Below are positions 7,036 through 14,833 of a stretch of 64,000 nt of DNA, piece after piece; the first letter of the stretch is position 1; each line of letters starts with the position of its first letter. Source of the stretch: M55B112 sp964539395. GTDB lineage: Bacteria; Bacteroidota; Bacteroidia; Bacteroidales; GCA-2748055. The stretch spans positions 1 through 64,000 of the forward strand of contig CAZIIU010000019.1 of NCBI GenBank assembly GCA_964539395.1, in the 5' to 3' direction. Made by a program: the position numbers and the translations under genes. Below the pieces are notes generated by a model. That model worked only from the letters and a program-made list of their open reading frames with translations. It was not told the origin of the DNA and did not search any database.

Positions 7036-9453
7036 TCACTTACTCTTTTTCATACCACCGGCGAATGGTACCGATATATTTACCACAACACCCCTCCCTG
7101 GCTCCGGTACATTGATCAGCCTGTAATAGCTGGTATGGTTAAAATATTTACTGTTCAACAAGTTTCTCACCTGCAGCGAAACAGACACCTCCTGCTTTCC
7201 GACCGCCACTTTTCCTCCTGCACCCATGTTCAACGTAACAAATCCGCCGGTGATCTCTTCCGGGGGAACGATACGCTGTTGCGCCGCTGCCATTCTCACA
7301 TCCAGGGAAAAATATCCCGCCCGGAAGATCCATGCCTTCGCCTTGAAATATTTTGCGTTCAGCAGTAACGTTGCCGGGGGAGAGAAGGGAAGGGTAAAGC
7401 CCCGTTTTGCACCCGACAGCTGTACCGAATAGATATACTCCGCCATCAGACCCAGCCTCAGTGATTCGAGCAACTGATAATGGGCGTGGATCTCCCCGCC
7501 ATATCGGAACACCCTGCTTTGTGTATAGGTGAACACCTGGTTGCCGTTGCCGTAGAGCCTGTCGTGCGTGTAGCCGGGATTGAGGTAGATGTAGTTAGGA
7601 AAGTACCCGGCAAACGGGGAAATCCCGATGGCCAGCCGCCGGTTTTGCCACTCCACACCGCCATCCACCTGGTAGGCGACCTCCGGGGAAAGTGCAGGGT
7701 TCCCCACTTCGTAGCTGAAGCGGTGATAATTCACGCCGTTGGCTGCCAGCTCCTTGGCAATCGGCATTCTGAAGCTCTTTCCGGTATTCAGTTTCAATGA
7801 GAAATGATCAAGGTTCAGGTTGTACCCCAACGACCATGTAAGACTGGAAAACCAGCGCTCCAGATCATCTGCCCGCTGCAGATAAAAGCGGAGGGAGTCA
7901 TTGTAAGGGTCGGGCTGACTGGTAAACCAGTCGTGATAGCTGTCTGTCTGTATTATCCCGCCGTCGACGCGAATGCCTGCGTGTACGAGGCTTCTCTCCG
8001 ACAAATTGTGTTTCAGGTAGAGGAAGGAACCCAGGTTGTGCTGCGTATAGGCAGGAATAATAAAGGCCCTTCCGTCAATGGCATTCTTCTGGTATTCAGC
8101 CGAAATTCCCGCTGTTAACTCCGATCGTTCTCCAAGCCGAACCCCACTCCTGATGTTCCCGCTGTAAACAGCCTTGTCGAACTCCCTTTCAAGGTCGGGA
8201 TGAAAGCTGAGCGTGTCGGGTAACTGCGCGGGCATGAAACCGTGACTCACATATTCGCTCCACTCCTGCCTGAAATTATGCTGAAAACCCAGGTCAACCT
8301 CAAGGTGGCGGGCCTCCTTTCTCCAGGCCGTCCGGCTGATCACTTTCAGATGATTTACCTGATGAAATGGAAATTGAATATCCCTCGACGAACGGTCGTG
8401 CAGCACCGTATCCACCCTCCTTGGCTCAAGTCCGTGTGCATTGGCAAAAAATCCACTTCTACCCGCAATTTTGCTCACAAACAGGCGGCTTGAAAAACCA
8501 TTGCGGATCCACCCGGCGGAAAAATGCAGGTTCTTCTCGTTACCCGCAGTGTTCCGCATACTCCGGTCATGTAACGACGCCCTGTAAGAATATATATCTA
8601 AACTATCAGCCGGAACCCGGTAATCACCATAGTCCACCCAGGTACCCCGCAGCGTCATGTAAAACTCCTTCCAGCGCGTGAACAGCGAAACCGAACTGCC
8701 CAACAAGGCGTTATTTGAATTCCCGGTGAGATCGAAAGACCCTCCGATGCTCTGCTTCTCCGGCAATACGTGCTGTTTCAGATCGATTACTCCCCCGATA
8801 GCATCCGATCCGTGCAGCAGGGACGAGGGACCTTTGATCACCTCGATCCTGTCGTTGGCATACTGGTCAATCTCCAGTCCATGGTCGGCTCCCCACTGCT
8901 GACCCTCATGCCTGATCCCGTTCTCGATCACCACCACGCGGTTGAAACTGAGGCCCCTGATCACCGGCTTCGACATCCCCTGACCAATATCGATCGTACT
9001 TACTCCGGGAAGGCGCTCCAGCGACTTCATCAGGCTGCCGCCCAGGTTCTGCCGCAAAAATGCATCGTTCACAATCTCAATACTGAGCGGCTCCTCCGCG
9101 ATTCGCTTATCTGAATAATCATCGGTGATCACCACTTCGTGAAGTGACTGAAAAGCGGGAGCAAGCTGAACCTCCAAATGGAGGTCGTCTTGCAGTTGCA
9201 CCTTTTCTGTATACCTTTCATATCCAAGGAAAGCAATCGTAAGAAGTAGCTCTCCTGAAGGCAGATTTTCCAGCAGAAACTTCCCGTCAGTGCCGGTGAC
9301 AGCACCACCGTTGGTGGGCGAGATCATCACTGAAGCACCGTGAAGGGGATGGTCCCTTTCGTCTGTAACCCTTCCGAAAAGGGTATAAGTCTGACCGGTC
9401 AAAGGAATGGAACAGAGCCACAATCCCGTGATGAGCCATCGAAGGAATCTCAT
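7036..9453 (-). CDS. TonB-dependent outer-membrane receptor, probable metal (zinc) uptake
   Basis: 805-residue receptor with an N-terminal signal peptide (ending LTGQ), a carboxypeptidase-regulatory-like beta-sandwich (about 25-110), a plug (about 115-230; SLERLPGVSTIDIGQG, PVIRGLSFNRVVVIENG) and a 22-strand barrel. The plug segment RHEGQQWGADHG places His/Gln/Asp near the ligand path, similar in position to the DHA-type segment of ZnuD-like zinc receptors. Barrel length and the C-terminal strand are intact. It follows a Fur-family regulator and a His-rich secreted protein and precedes two His-rich DUF4625 lipoproteins, which supports divalent-metal rather than sugar transport; there is no SusD partner. 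The substrate assignment is inference. Confidence 0.82.
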   Translation of the reverse strand: MRFLRWLITGLWLCSIPLTGQTYTLFGRVTDERDHPLHGASVMISPTNGGAVTGTDGKFLLENLPSGELLLTIAFLGYERYTEKVQLQDDLHLEVQLAPAFQSLHEVVITDDYSDKRIAEEPLSIEIVNDAFLRQNLGGSLMKSLERLPGVSTIDIGQGMSKPVIRGLSFNRVVVIENGIRHEGQQWGADHGLEIDQYANDRIEVIKGPSSLLHGSDAIGGVIDLKQHVLPEKQSIGGSFDLTGNSNNALLGSSVSLFTRWKEFYMTLRGTWVDYGDYRVPADSLDIYSYRASLHDRSMRNTAGNEKNLHFSAGWIRNGFSSRLFVSKIAGRSGFFANAHGLEPRRVDTVLHDRSSRDIQFPFHQVNHLKVISRTAWRKEARHLEVDLGFQHNFRQEWSEYVSHGFMPAQLPDTLSFHPDLEREFDKAVYSGNIRSGVRLGERSELTAGISAEYQKNAIDGRAFIIPAYTQHNLGSFLYLKHNLSERSLVHAGIRVDGGIIQTDSYHDWFTSQPDPYNDSLRFYLQRADDLERWFSSLTWSLGYNLNLDHFSLKLNTGKSFRMPIAKELAANGVNYHRFSYEVGNPALSPEVAYQVDGGVEWQNRRLAIGISPFAGYFPNYIYLNPGYTHDRLYGNGNQVFTYTQSRVFRYGGEIHAHYQLLESLRLGLMAEYIYSVQLSGAKRGFTLPFSPPATLLLNAKYFKAKAWIFRAGYFSLDVRMAAAQQRIVPPEEITGGFVTLNMGAGGKVAVGKQEVSVSLQVRNLLNSKYFNHTSYYRLINVPEPGRGVVVNISVPFAGGMKKSK

Positions 9454-9674
9454 GAGGAAATTAATCAGGTTTTACTTGTGAAAAAATGTGCTTAATAAAA
9501 CTACCCGGACTGCCACTGGTCAGTCAGCTGGATCAAAACCGGCCCGCAAGCCTCAGGATGACACAGGGTCGGACAGACAACCTGTCCCACAACAAGGTGA
9601 AATCCTGCTATGTATTTATCGGGGACGTGTAACGCAGCTATCATGCCTTATGGACAGACAAACAGAGCATCAGC

Positions 9675-10079
9675 TTATGAAGTCAGAGACCTGGGTGGTG
9701 CGCGGGGATTCTGCTGAGAATAAAACGCTTCTATGTAATGGCGGGTCAGTTGACAACCCGGAAGAATTTCAGTAGATACCGGGCTGCTCAGCAGTAGGGC
9801 AAGCTGAGGCAGATCCTTTACGGAAAAGCGGAAATCGACAATCGGACAGTGCCTGCGATCCTGGTTCGTATTGTTGTATACATCCTGATCTCCGGCAGGG
9901 GAAAACGGATGTCCTGAGTTGTGCCGGTGAGCTGTTGCACCTGCATGATGCCGCGTATTGCACTGGTGACTGCAGGGGATGTCTGAATGGTGCTGCAGCA
10001 CATGGACAGCCTGGTATCCGGCAGGGATCAGAAAAACTGCCAACAGGAATACAGCAATATGTCGCATGTAAAGGTTCAT
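9675..10079 (-). CDS. Small His-rich secreted protein, translationally coupled to Fur-family gene
   Basis: 134-residue protein with one N-terminal hydrophobic segment (IAVFLLAVFLIPA) acting as signal peptide or anchor. It is followed by nine His within residues 26-57, including LQHH, RHH and HRH motifs, plus Cys36 and Cys40. Further on, RRHCPIVDFRFSV resembles the HCxIC-type core of small DUF2946-like proteins. Its ATG overlaps the regulator stop codon as ATGA (10076-10079), so the two are translated together. Inference: a periplasmic metal-binding or metal-delivery protein for the TonB receptor encoded downstream, after a 221-bp gap in which I see no gene. The C-terminal 40 residues look unstructured. 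Confidence 0.65.
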   Translation of the reverse strand: MNLYMRHIAVFLLAVFLIPAGYQAVHVLQHHSDIPCSHQCNTRHHAGATAHRHNSGHPFSPAGDQDVYNNTNQDRRHCPIVDFRFSVKDLPQLALLLSSPVSTEILPGCQLTRHYIEAFYSQQNPRAPPRSLTS

Positions 10080-10495
10080 CCCAGTCTATTTGTGGTTGTA
10101 CAATGACTACAAAAACCTTTGATAATAAACTCTGTACTAATGACGGAGTATCCCTCCGGCAATTCAGGAGTGGTTACTTCGACCTCATCCATACATTGCA
10201 CACTATCGCAATTCTCACAATAGAAATGCGCATGATTGCGCTTGTGTGTAACCGAATAGTCAAGTGCGTATTTTGCAAACTGGTTGTCGATCACAATTTT
10301 ATGGATGATCCTCCTCTCTTGTAATACCTTGAATGAGCGATAGAAAGTAGTGCGGTCGTAATTCCCCTCCAGCCGTTCCCTGATCTGCTGCTCCGACAAG
10401 GGTTCTCCGGCCTTCATAATAACCGATAGGATTCCCTCTCTGCAACTGGTGCGCATCAGGTTATGAGCGTGTAATATCTCCAACGGGTCAAACAT
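10076..10495 (-). CDS. Fur-family metal-responsive repressor (Zur-like)
   Basis: 139-residue DNA-binding regulator. The winged helix covers about residues 1-85, with the recognition segment YDRTTFYRSFKVLQERRII. The dimerisation/metal domain carries HFYCENC and a C-terminal CSHC, the four Cys of the structural zinc site in Fur-family proteins; HKRNHAHF supplies regulatory His ligands. It is the first gene of an operon with a His-rich protein, TonB receptor and two His-rich lipoproteins, so a zinc-uptake (Zur) role is favoured over Fur or PerR. A 15-bp palindrome lies 18 bp upstream of its ATG, consistent with autoregulation. Separating Zur from Fur needs a regulon or phylogeny. Confidence 0.82.
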   Translation of the reverse strand: MFDPLEILHAHNLMRTSCREGILSVIMKAGEPLSEQQIRERLEGNYDRTTFYRSFKVLQERRIIHKIVIDNQFAKYALDYSVTHKRNHAHFYCENCDSVQCMDEVEVTTPELPEGYSVISTEFIIKGFCSHCTTTNRLG

Positions 10496-10512
10496 CGCAT
10501 AACTGTTTTAAA

Positions 10513-10527
10513 TGCAACAACGTTGCA
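10513..10527. promoter_or_regulatory. Candidate Fur/Zur operator
   Basis: TGCAAC-AAC-GTTGCA is a perfect 6-bp inverted repeat with a 3-bp spacer, 18 bp upstream of the Fur-family ATG at 10495. Position and form suit an autoregulatory operator controlling the metal-uptake operon. I found no second copy in front of the receptor or lipoprotein genes, consistent with one promoter. Confidence 0.5.
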
Positions 10528-10936
10528 AATATAGTGAATTTTAATTAATACGCCTGTTTTTATCAACCTGGATTATTTTTTGTTACCGATTCAGGAGTTC
10601 TGAAATTGTAAACTGAGTCAATCATCGCAATGAAAACCGGTTTCATTCACACCGTTAATCCTTTAAATTCTATTGTTTGCTTTTCAATTGTGTGTATTAA
10701 GATTACCGCCTTATACACATGAAACCTTCTTAAAAGAAGAAACAGGTTATTCAAATCGCTATTCCTGATTTTGTTTTATATTGCATTTCCACAGAGAGAA
10801 CTTGACTATTCATTATCTCAAAAAATCAACTTCTTGATTATACGCATCGCGCAAAAAAAACTGCCAGGCTGAATAAATTGCCCAACGAACAGGAACAGGC
10901 CCTTTCTTTCAATAAACAGTTGATTGACAGGTGCGA
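10528..10936. other. Intergenic region between sensor gene end and Fur-family gene start
   Basis: About 410 bp with no supported gene. It holds two small dyads: TGTGTAT (10691-10697) with ATACACA (10713-10719), and CTTCTT-AA-AAGAAG (10726-10739). Neither has a T-run on the side expected for a terminator. Confidence 0.4.
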
Positions 10937-13684
10937 TCATCCTTTAAACTCAAATCCAACCTTGGCCTGCAGGTCGGAGATCTGTGAGAAGGTCTTTTTC
11001 AACATCGATGCCTCCATTCGGGAGAGTCTGTTCAAGTCGATCATATTTCCCGGCTCCTCGTTCTGTGAGATGCTTTCCACCTGGAATTTCAGCCGCAACC
11101 GCATCATCAGCTCATATGCCTGCACCAGCTCCTCGTAACTGTTGCTGTCAATACGCTTCCGCTCCGCCAATGCATGCAGCCGCTCAATGCTGTTGGTCGC
11201 CCCGAGGTTTTCCCTGATCGCGTAGAGCCTGATAAAGGCAAGCACCGGCATCATCGCCTTCTTGATATCCAACTCCAGTGCATCGCCCCCTGATTCGCGA
11301 CCGACGATCCTGCCGAAAATATTCATCGGCGGCTTGAACTTCAGCACCGACTGTGCCATGTGGTAGAAAAATACCGGTTTATTCGCCGAGACTTTGTGTA
11401 CATGGTCGCGCAACTGCTGCACCAGCTGCTGGTCGCCATGGATGTACCGGAAATCGAAAAATATAGCTGCTTCAAGAATATCCTGCGGATTGCTGTTGTT
11501 GATCCACCCGGTGAAATGCTGTTTCCACCGCTCAAGCGGCTGTGTCCATTTCGGGTTCTTCGCCATCACCTCCCCCTTACAATACTGATAACCGATGGTA
11601 TGCAAATAACCGTTCACCCGCTCCCCCAACTCCAGGAAGTAGGACCGGATCTCGTCGCCCATCCCGCTACCCGCCTTACCATCCTTCTCTCGGCCCATCT
11701 CATTTCCCGCCTCACCTGTCGCTTTATCTGTAATGTCATCTGACCCTTCATCTAACCCTTCGCCTATCCCTTGGTCTGACCCTTCATCTGACCCTTCATC
11801 TGACCCTACTCCTGTCCCTTGGCCTGACCCTTCACCTGACCTTTCACCGGCATCTTCACCCATCCCCTTCCCGGTCAACACACCTATACCACTACCTGCA
11901 ACCGCAATGCCCCCATTGGCATCCTCATACACAATCGCGTTGTCCTGGTCGGTGGCCAGGGTCTGCTCCCCGCGCCCCTCACTCCCCATCACCATAAAGG
12001 CAAACCTGCAGGGCGCCAGTCCCAACTCCTCGATAGCAAACCCCACCACCCGCTTGTGCATGGCATCAGCCACCGATGTGATGATCCTGTTGATACTTAC
12101 GGTCCTGTCGCCACTCTCCAGCAGTGCCTTCACCAGCACCGGCACCCGTTTGTAAATCTGCGCCAGTTGGTTTACATCCTCGGCGATCTCAATCTCTCGT
12201 ATCAAAAAACTTATGGTATTCTGGTGCATCTCCAGGATGTTCTCATATCCGATCACCCCGCTGATGTTACCTTTCACATCAAGGGTCGCCAGGTGAGAAA
12301 CCCCCCTGCTCTTCAATGCAAGCAGCACCTCATACAACAACACCTTTTCAGAAATTGTCTCCACCGGTGATGACATCACCTCCATCACAGGACGCGACAG
12401 ATCAATACCAGCCGCCACCACACGCTTTTTCAGATCGTTGCTGTTCACCACCCCGATGACCGACTCATCTTGGGTAATAAAAATAATGTTGCGCTTCCTG
12501 CGGGTCATCAATCGCGCCGCATCACTGATTGTAGTGGTTGTCGGACACTGCAACAGTTTACTCACCAGCGGACCGATCGGCTGGTTCATCAGCAGCAGCG
12601 AGGTCTGCAGCTCCTCTGAAAGCCGCTTCGTATCACGCTCCAACTGCCGCTGTGTGCTCACCTCCTTCACAACGATGATGTACCCGCTCTCCTCCGCGTA
12701 CGAGACCTGCGACGCTGACAATACCACCTCCTTATCGATTCCGTCCCTGCAATTCAGTATGGTCTCATACGACACCGACTGCCGTGGATCCCTGAACAGG
12801 TCGACCATTTTCCCCCACTGCAGGTTGAAAAGTTGCTCAAACCGCATGTTACGTACTTCCGCAGGATCAAACCCGCTAAGCCTGCTGAACTTGACGTTGG
12901 AGAAGATGATCTCCTCCTTCAGGATCATCAACGTTCCCTCGGTCGACGCCTCGACGAGCGATTTGTATTTTTGTCGCGACAACCGTAGTTTCTGCTCTGC
13001 ACTGCTCCGCCGCCGCTCAATGGTGAGACTCTGACGAATTATAAAGGCAAGTATCGCGCTGATCATCAAGGCAAAAACCAGGGTGATTCGCAGCAGCCTG
13101 TTGGTCAGTGCCCTGATCTCCATCCGCACATCCTCCAGGTAGATACCTGTACCGACGATCCATCCCCACGGTTCAAACCCCTTCACATACGACAATTTCG
13201 GCACGATGCGTGTCGAATCATCCTTCCATTGCCACATGTAGTCGATGTACCCCTCACCCCCGGTTGCTACTGTCTCTACCGCCTCCACGAAGAGCCGTTT
13301 CCCGTCAGGATCCTGGTAATCAGTTAAATCCGCTCCGTTAAGCTCCGGTCTGTATGGATGAAGGATCATTACCGGACGTTCATCGATGATCCAGAAATAG
13401 TCCTTGTACTCCTCCCCGTACCGCACCTTTCCGATCCGTTCCACAGCCAGCATCTTTGCACTGTCAACTGGCATGCGATCGCCCGCTACCTCCTGGTGAT
13501 ACTCATCCAGCAGGCTCCACGCGGTGTTGGTGAGCTCGGATATCATCTCCTTCTTCCCCTCCATAATGCTCCGCTCGAAAGCCGGTATGATCGCCGCGAA
13601 AATAAGCACGACGAAAAAGAGGACCGCCAGGATTGACGGGAACACGATCGAGACAAAAAACCTGTTCAGGTTGTTCTCAGCCAT
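10937..13684 (-). CDS. Membrane Cache-PAS-CBS-nucleotidyltransferase (DUF294) sensor with Gly-rich insert
   Basis: 915 residues from the preferred ATG at 13684 (MAENN); an upstream in-frame ATG at 13741 would overlap the phosphoesterase gene. Order of parts: TM helix about 8-33; extracytoplasmic Cache_2 sensor (about 60-190; DYFWIIDERPVMILHPYRP, GWIVGTGIY); second TM about 200; PAS (about 230-340); CBS pair (about 370-500); and a DUF294 nucleotidyltransferase with GSEGRGEQTLATDQDNA and DUF294_C (PKWTQPLERWKQHF). Ligand sensing outside is likely coupled to nucleotidyl transfer or adenine-nucleotide sensing inside; its target is unknown. A Gly/Asp/Glu-rich insert of about 90 residues (about 583-672) interrupts the nucleotidyltransferase domain between its DQD strand and the YFLELGERVNGYL helix. 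Confidence 0.82.
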   Translation of the reverse strand: MAENNLNRFFVSIVFPSILAVLFFVVLIFAAIIPAFERSIMEGKKEMISELTNTAWSLLDEYHQEVAGDRMPVDSAKMLAVERIGKVRYGEEYKDYFWIIDERPVMILHPYRPELNGADLTDYQDPDGKRLFVEAVETVATGGEGYIDYMWQWKDDSTRIVPKLSYVKGFEPWGWIVGTGIYLEDVRMEIRALTNRLLRITLVFALMISAILAFIIRQSLTIERRRSSAEQKLRLSRQKYKSLVEASTEGTLMILKEEIIFSNVKFSRLSGFDPAEVRNMRFEQLFNLQWGKMVDLFRDPRQSVSYETILNCRDGIDKEVVLSASQVSYAEESGYIIVVKEVSTQRQLERDTKRLSEELQTSLLLMNQPIGPLVSKLLQCPTTTTISDAARLMTRRKRNIIFITQDESVIGVVNSNDLKKRVVAAGIDLSRPVMEVMSSPVETISEKVLLYEVLLALKSRGVSHLATLDVKGNISGVIGYENILEMHQNTISFLIREIEIAEDVNQLAQIYKRVPVLVKALLESGDRTVSINRIITSVADAMHKRVVGFAIEELGLAPCRFAFMVMGSEGRGEQTLATDQDNAIVYEDANGGIAVAGSGIGVLTGKGMGEDAGERSGEGSGQGTGVGSDEGSDEGSDQGIGEGLDEGSDDITDKATGEAGNEMGREKDGKAGSGMGDEIRSYFLELGERVNGYLHTIGYQYCKGEVMAKNPKWTQPLERWKQHFTGWINNSNPQDILEAAIFFDFRYIHGDQQLVQQLRDHVHKVSANKPVFFYHMAQSVLKFKPPMNIFGRIVGRESGGDALELDIKKAMMPVLAFIRLYAIRENLGATNSIERLHALAERKRIDSNSYEELVQAYELMMRLRLKFQVESISQNEEPGNMIDLNRLSRMEASMLKKTFSQISDLQAKVGFEFKG
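11735..11860. repeat. In-frame 12-bp tandem repeats in DUF294 domain
   Basis: Degenerate 12-bp units of the form TCTGACCCTTCA (plus strand) encode Gly-Ser-Asp-Glu/Gly-x-Gly-x on the minus strand. Units keep the reading frame, giving an acidic Gly-rich linker inside a conserved catalytic domain. Flanking codons (11690-11735 and 11860-11930) are similarly Gly-rich but less regular, suggesting an old, diverging expansion. Confidence 0.7.
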
Positions 13685-13700
13685 GATTTCAATATTCAGT

Positions 13701-14450
13701 TTAACACCGTACCACCCGGAAGAGTAACCTCCCTGCATCAAATATACAAAAACCGCTGCGGTTTTTATGCCGTGTTACCGGCGGAATTCCCACGCATACC
13801 GGAAAAGAATTCAGCCTGCGATGCCCATACCCGTAATGCCGAAAGTGCCGGGGGATCGCCATGTAGCAGCCGCGCGTGTGAGCATGACCGGTGAAACTGA
13901 TGGAGCAGCCGTGCCCGGCCATGAAGTCGAAATGCTGGCTGAACTCCTGGGGGAGGGTGCGGAAATCTTTAACAAAGCCCGACATGTTGGGCCAGATGTA
14001 GTGACTGAAAAGTATGCCCTGCGAAGCGGCATCCTTCATAACATGGAATTCGGCAAGGGAGCGGAGGTACTCCAGGTCTTCCGGCGAGTAAAGCGGATCG
14101 AGATCGTTCTCCTCGTGTAACCATATCTCATTGTTCGCCATGGCTTTGCGCTCGCTGTACTCCTGTTCGTACCAGTCGACCGGGAACTCAAACGCCGGGG
14201 AATACTTAGGGACCATACGGGCGGCATGGTAGTCGTGATTGCCCGGGACAATGATGGCACTGTTTTCCCGCAATAGCGACAGACAGTCGTGGGCGTTGCG
14301 ACTTTCAATGTACCTGTAGAAAGGAACACTGAAGCCGGAAATATCGCCCAGGCATACCAGCCGGTCGTACCCCGCTTTTTCGATCCGGCGGACCACCTTC
14401 CGGAGACTTTCTATATCCTCGTGGATATCGGATATGATTGCTATTCTCAC
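13701..14450 (-). CDS. Calcineurin-like metallophosphoesterase
   Basis: 249-residue single-domain phosphoesterase. Metal ligands are visible in order: DIHED (D8, H10), GDISG (D37), GNHDYH (about 71-76), a middle His in SHYIWPN and the C-terminal GHAHTRG. It resembles the YfcE/MJ0936 group that hydrolyses phosphodiesters, but the C-terminal cap (FPVCVGIPPVTRHKNRSG) is longer. It lies 16 bp upstream of the Cache-PAS-CBS-DUF294 sensor in the same direction, so the two are probably one operon. A nucleotide made or bound by the sensor could be its substrate, but that is only inference. Confidence 0.83.
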   Translation of the reverse strand: MRIAIISDIHEDIESLRKVVRRIEKAGYDRLVCLGDISGFSVPFYRYIESRNAHDCLSLLRENSAIIVPGNHDYHAARMVPKYSPAFEFPVDWYEQEYSERKAMANNEIWLHEENDLDPLYSPEDLEYLRSLAEFHVMKDAASQGILFSHYIWPNMSGFVKDFRTLPQEFSQHFDFMAGHGCSISFTGHAHTRGCYMAIPRHFRHYGYGHRRLNSFPVCVGIPPVTRHKNRSGFCIFDAGRLLFRVVRC

Positions 14451-14465
14451 AGGTACAGGGCTTGA

Positions 14466-14775
14466 TTACAGGCTGAAATTACAAAAAATTGCATTCCTCC
14501 GGCACGGTTTTACTCCTAAAAAGCTTATGAATGATTTTTTGAACTTCCCCCGCAAATTCACCGTCACCTTCTGAATTACAAATCCAATCAGATCTTTGGA
14601 GAGCCTTTCGAGTATGTCGGGGTAGTTTTCCAGGACCTTCCTGATAATAGATCTGTCGAAATAAACCGGTTCTCTGAAAGAATCCTCGAACCTCCAGGTG
14701 ATGATCCCTGGCAATGCCCGAATAGTATTCACTCATTTTTGCTGGCTCTTTGAAAGAATCTTCGAACCTCCCCTG
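14466..14775 (-). other. Degenerate coding-like segment with a 27-bp direct repeat
   Basis: Two overlapping minus-strand frames (about 85-88 codons each) cover 14466-14736, and neither matches a known family. One reads REPVYFDRSIIRKVLENYP and looks protein-like. Imperfect copies of a sequence around TGAAAGAATCCTCGAACCTCC occur near 14671-14697 and 14747-14773 (76-bp offset). I read this as a gene remnant that suffered an internal duplication, or non-coding sequence. Confidence 0.3.
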
Positions 14776-14833
14776 TTAATTTTCCTAAAGCTGCCAGAAA
14801 TCTTTCATCATGCCTGAAATTGTTCACCGGATA

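Noticed and set aside
9488..9775. 95-residue plus-strand ORF between the receptor and the His-rich gene
   Set aside because: No family resemblance; it overlaps the 3' end of the His-rich gene on the other strand, and that operon explains the region.
10513..10527. PerR- or ferric-Fur-type operator
   Set aside because: The TGCAAC-N3-GTTGCA form does not resemble the classical 19-bp Fur box. Neighbouring His-rich genes favour Zur, so it is reported only as a candidate operator.
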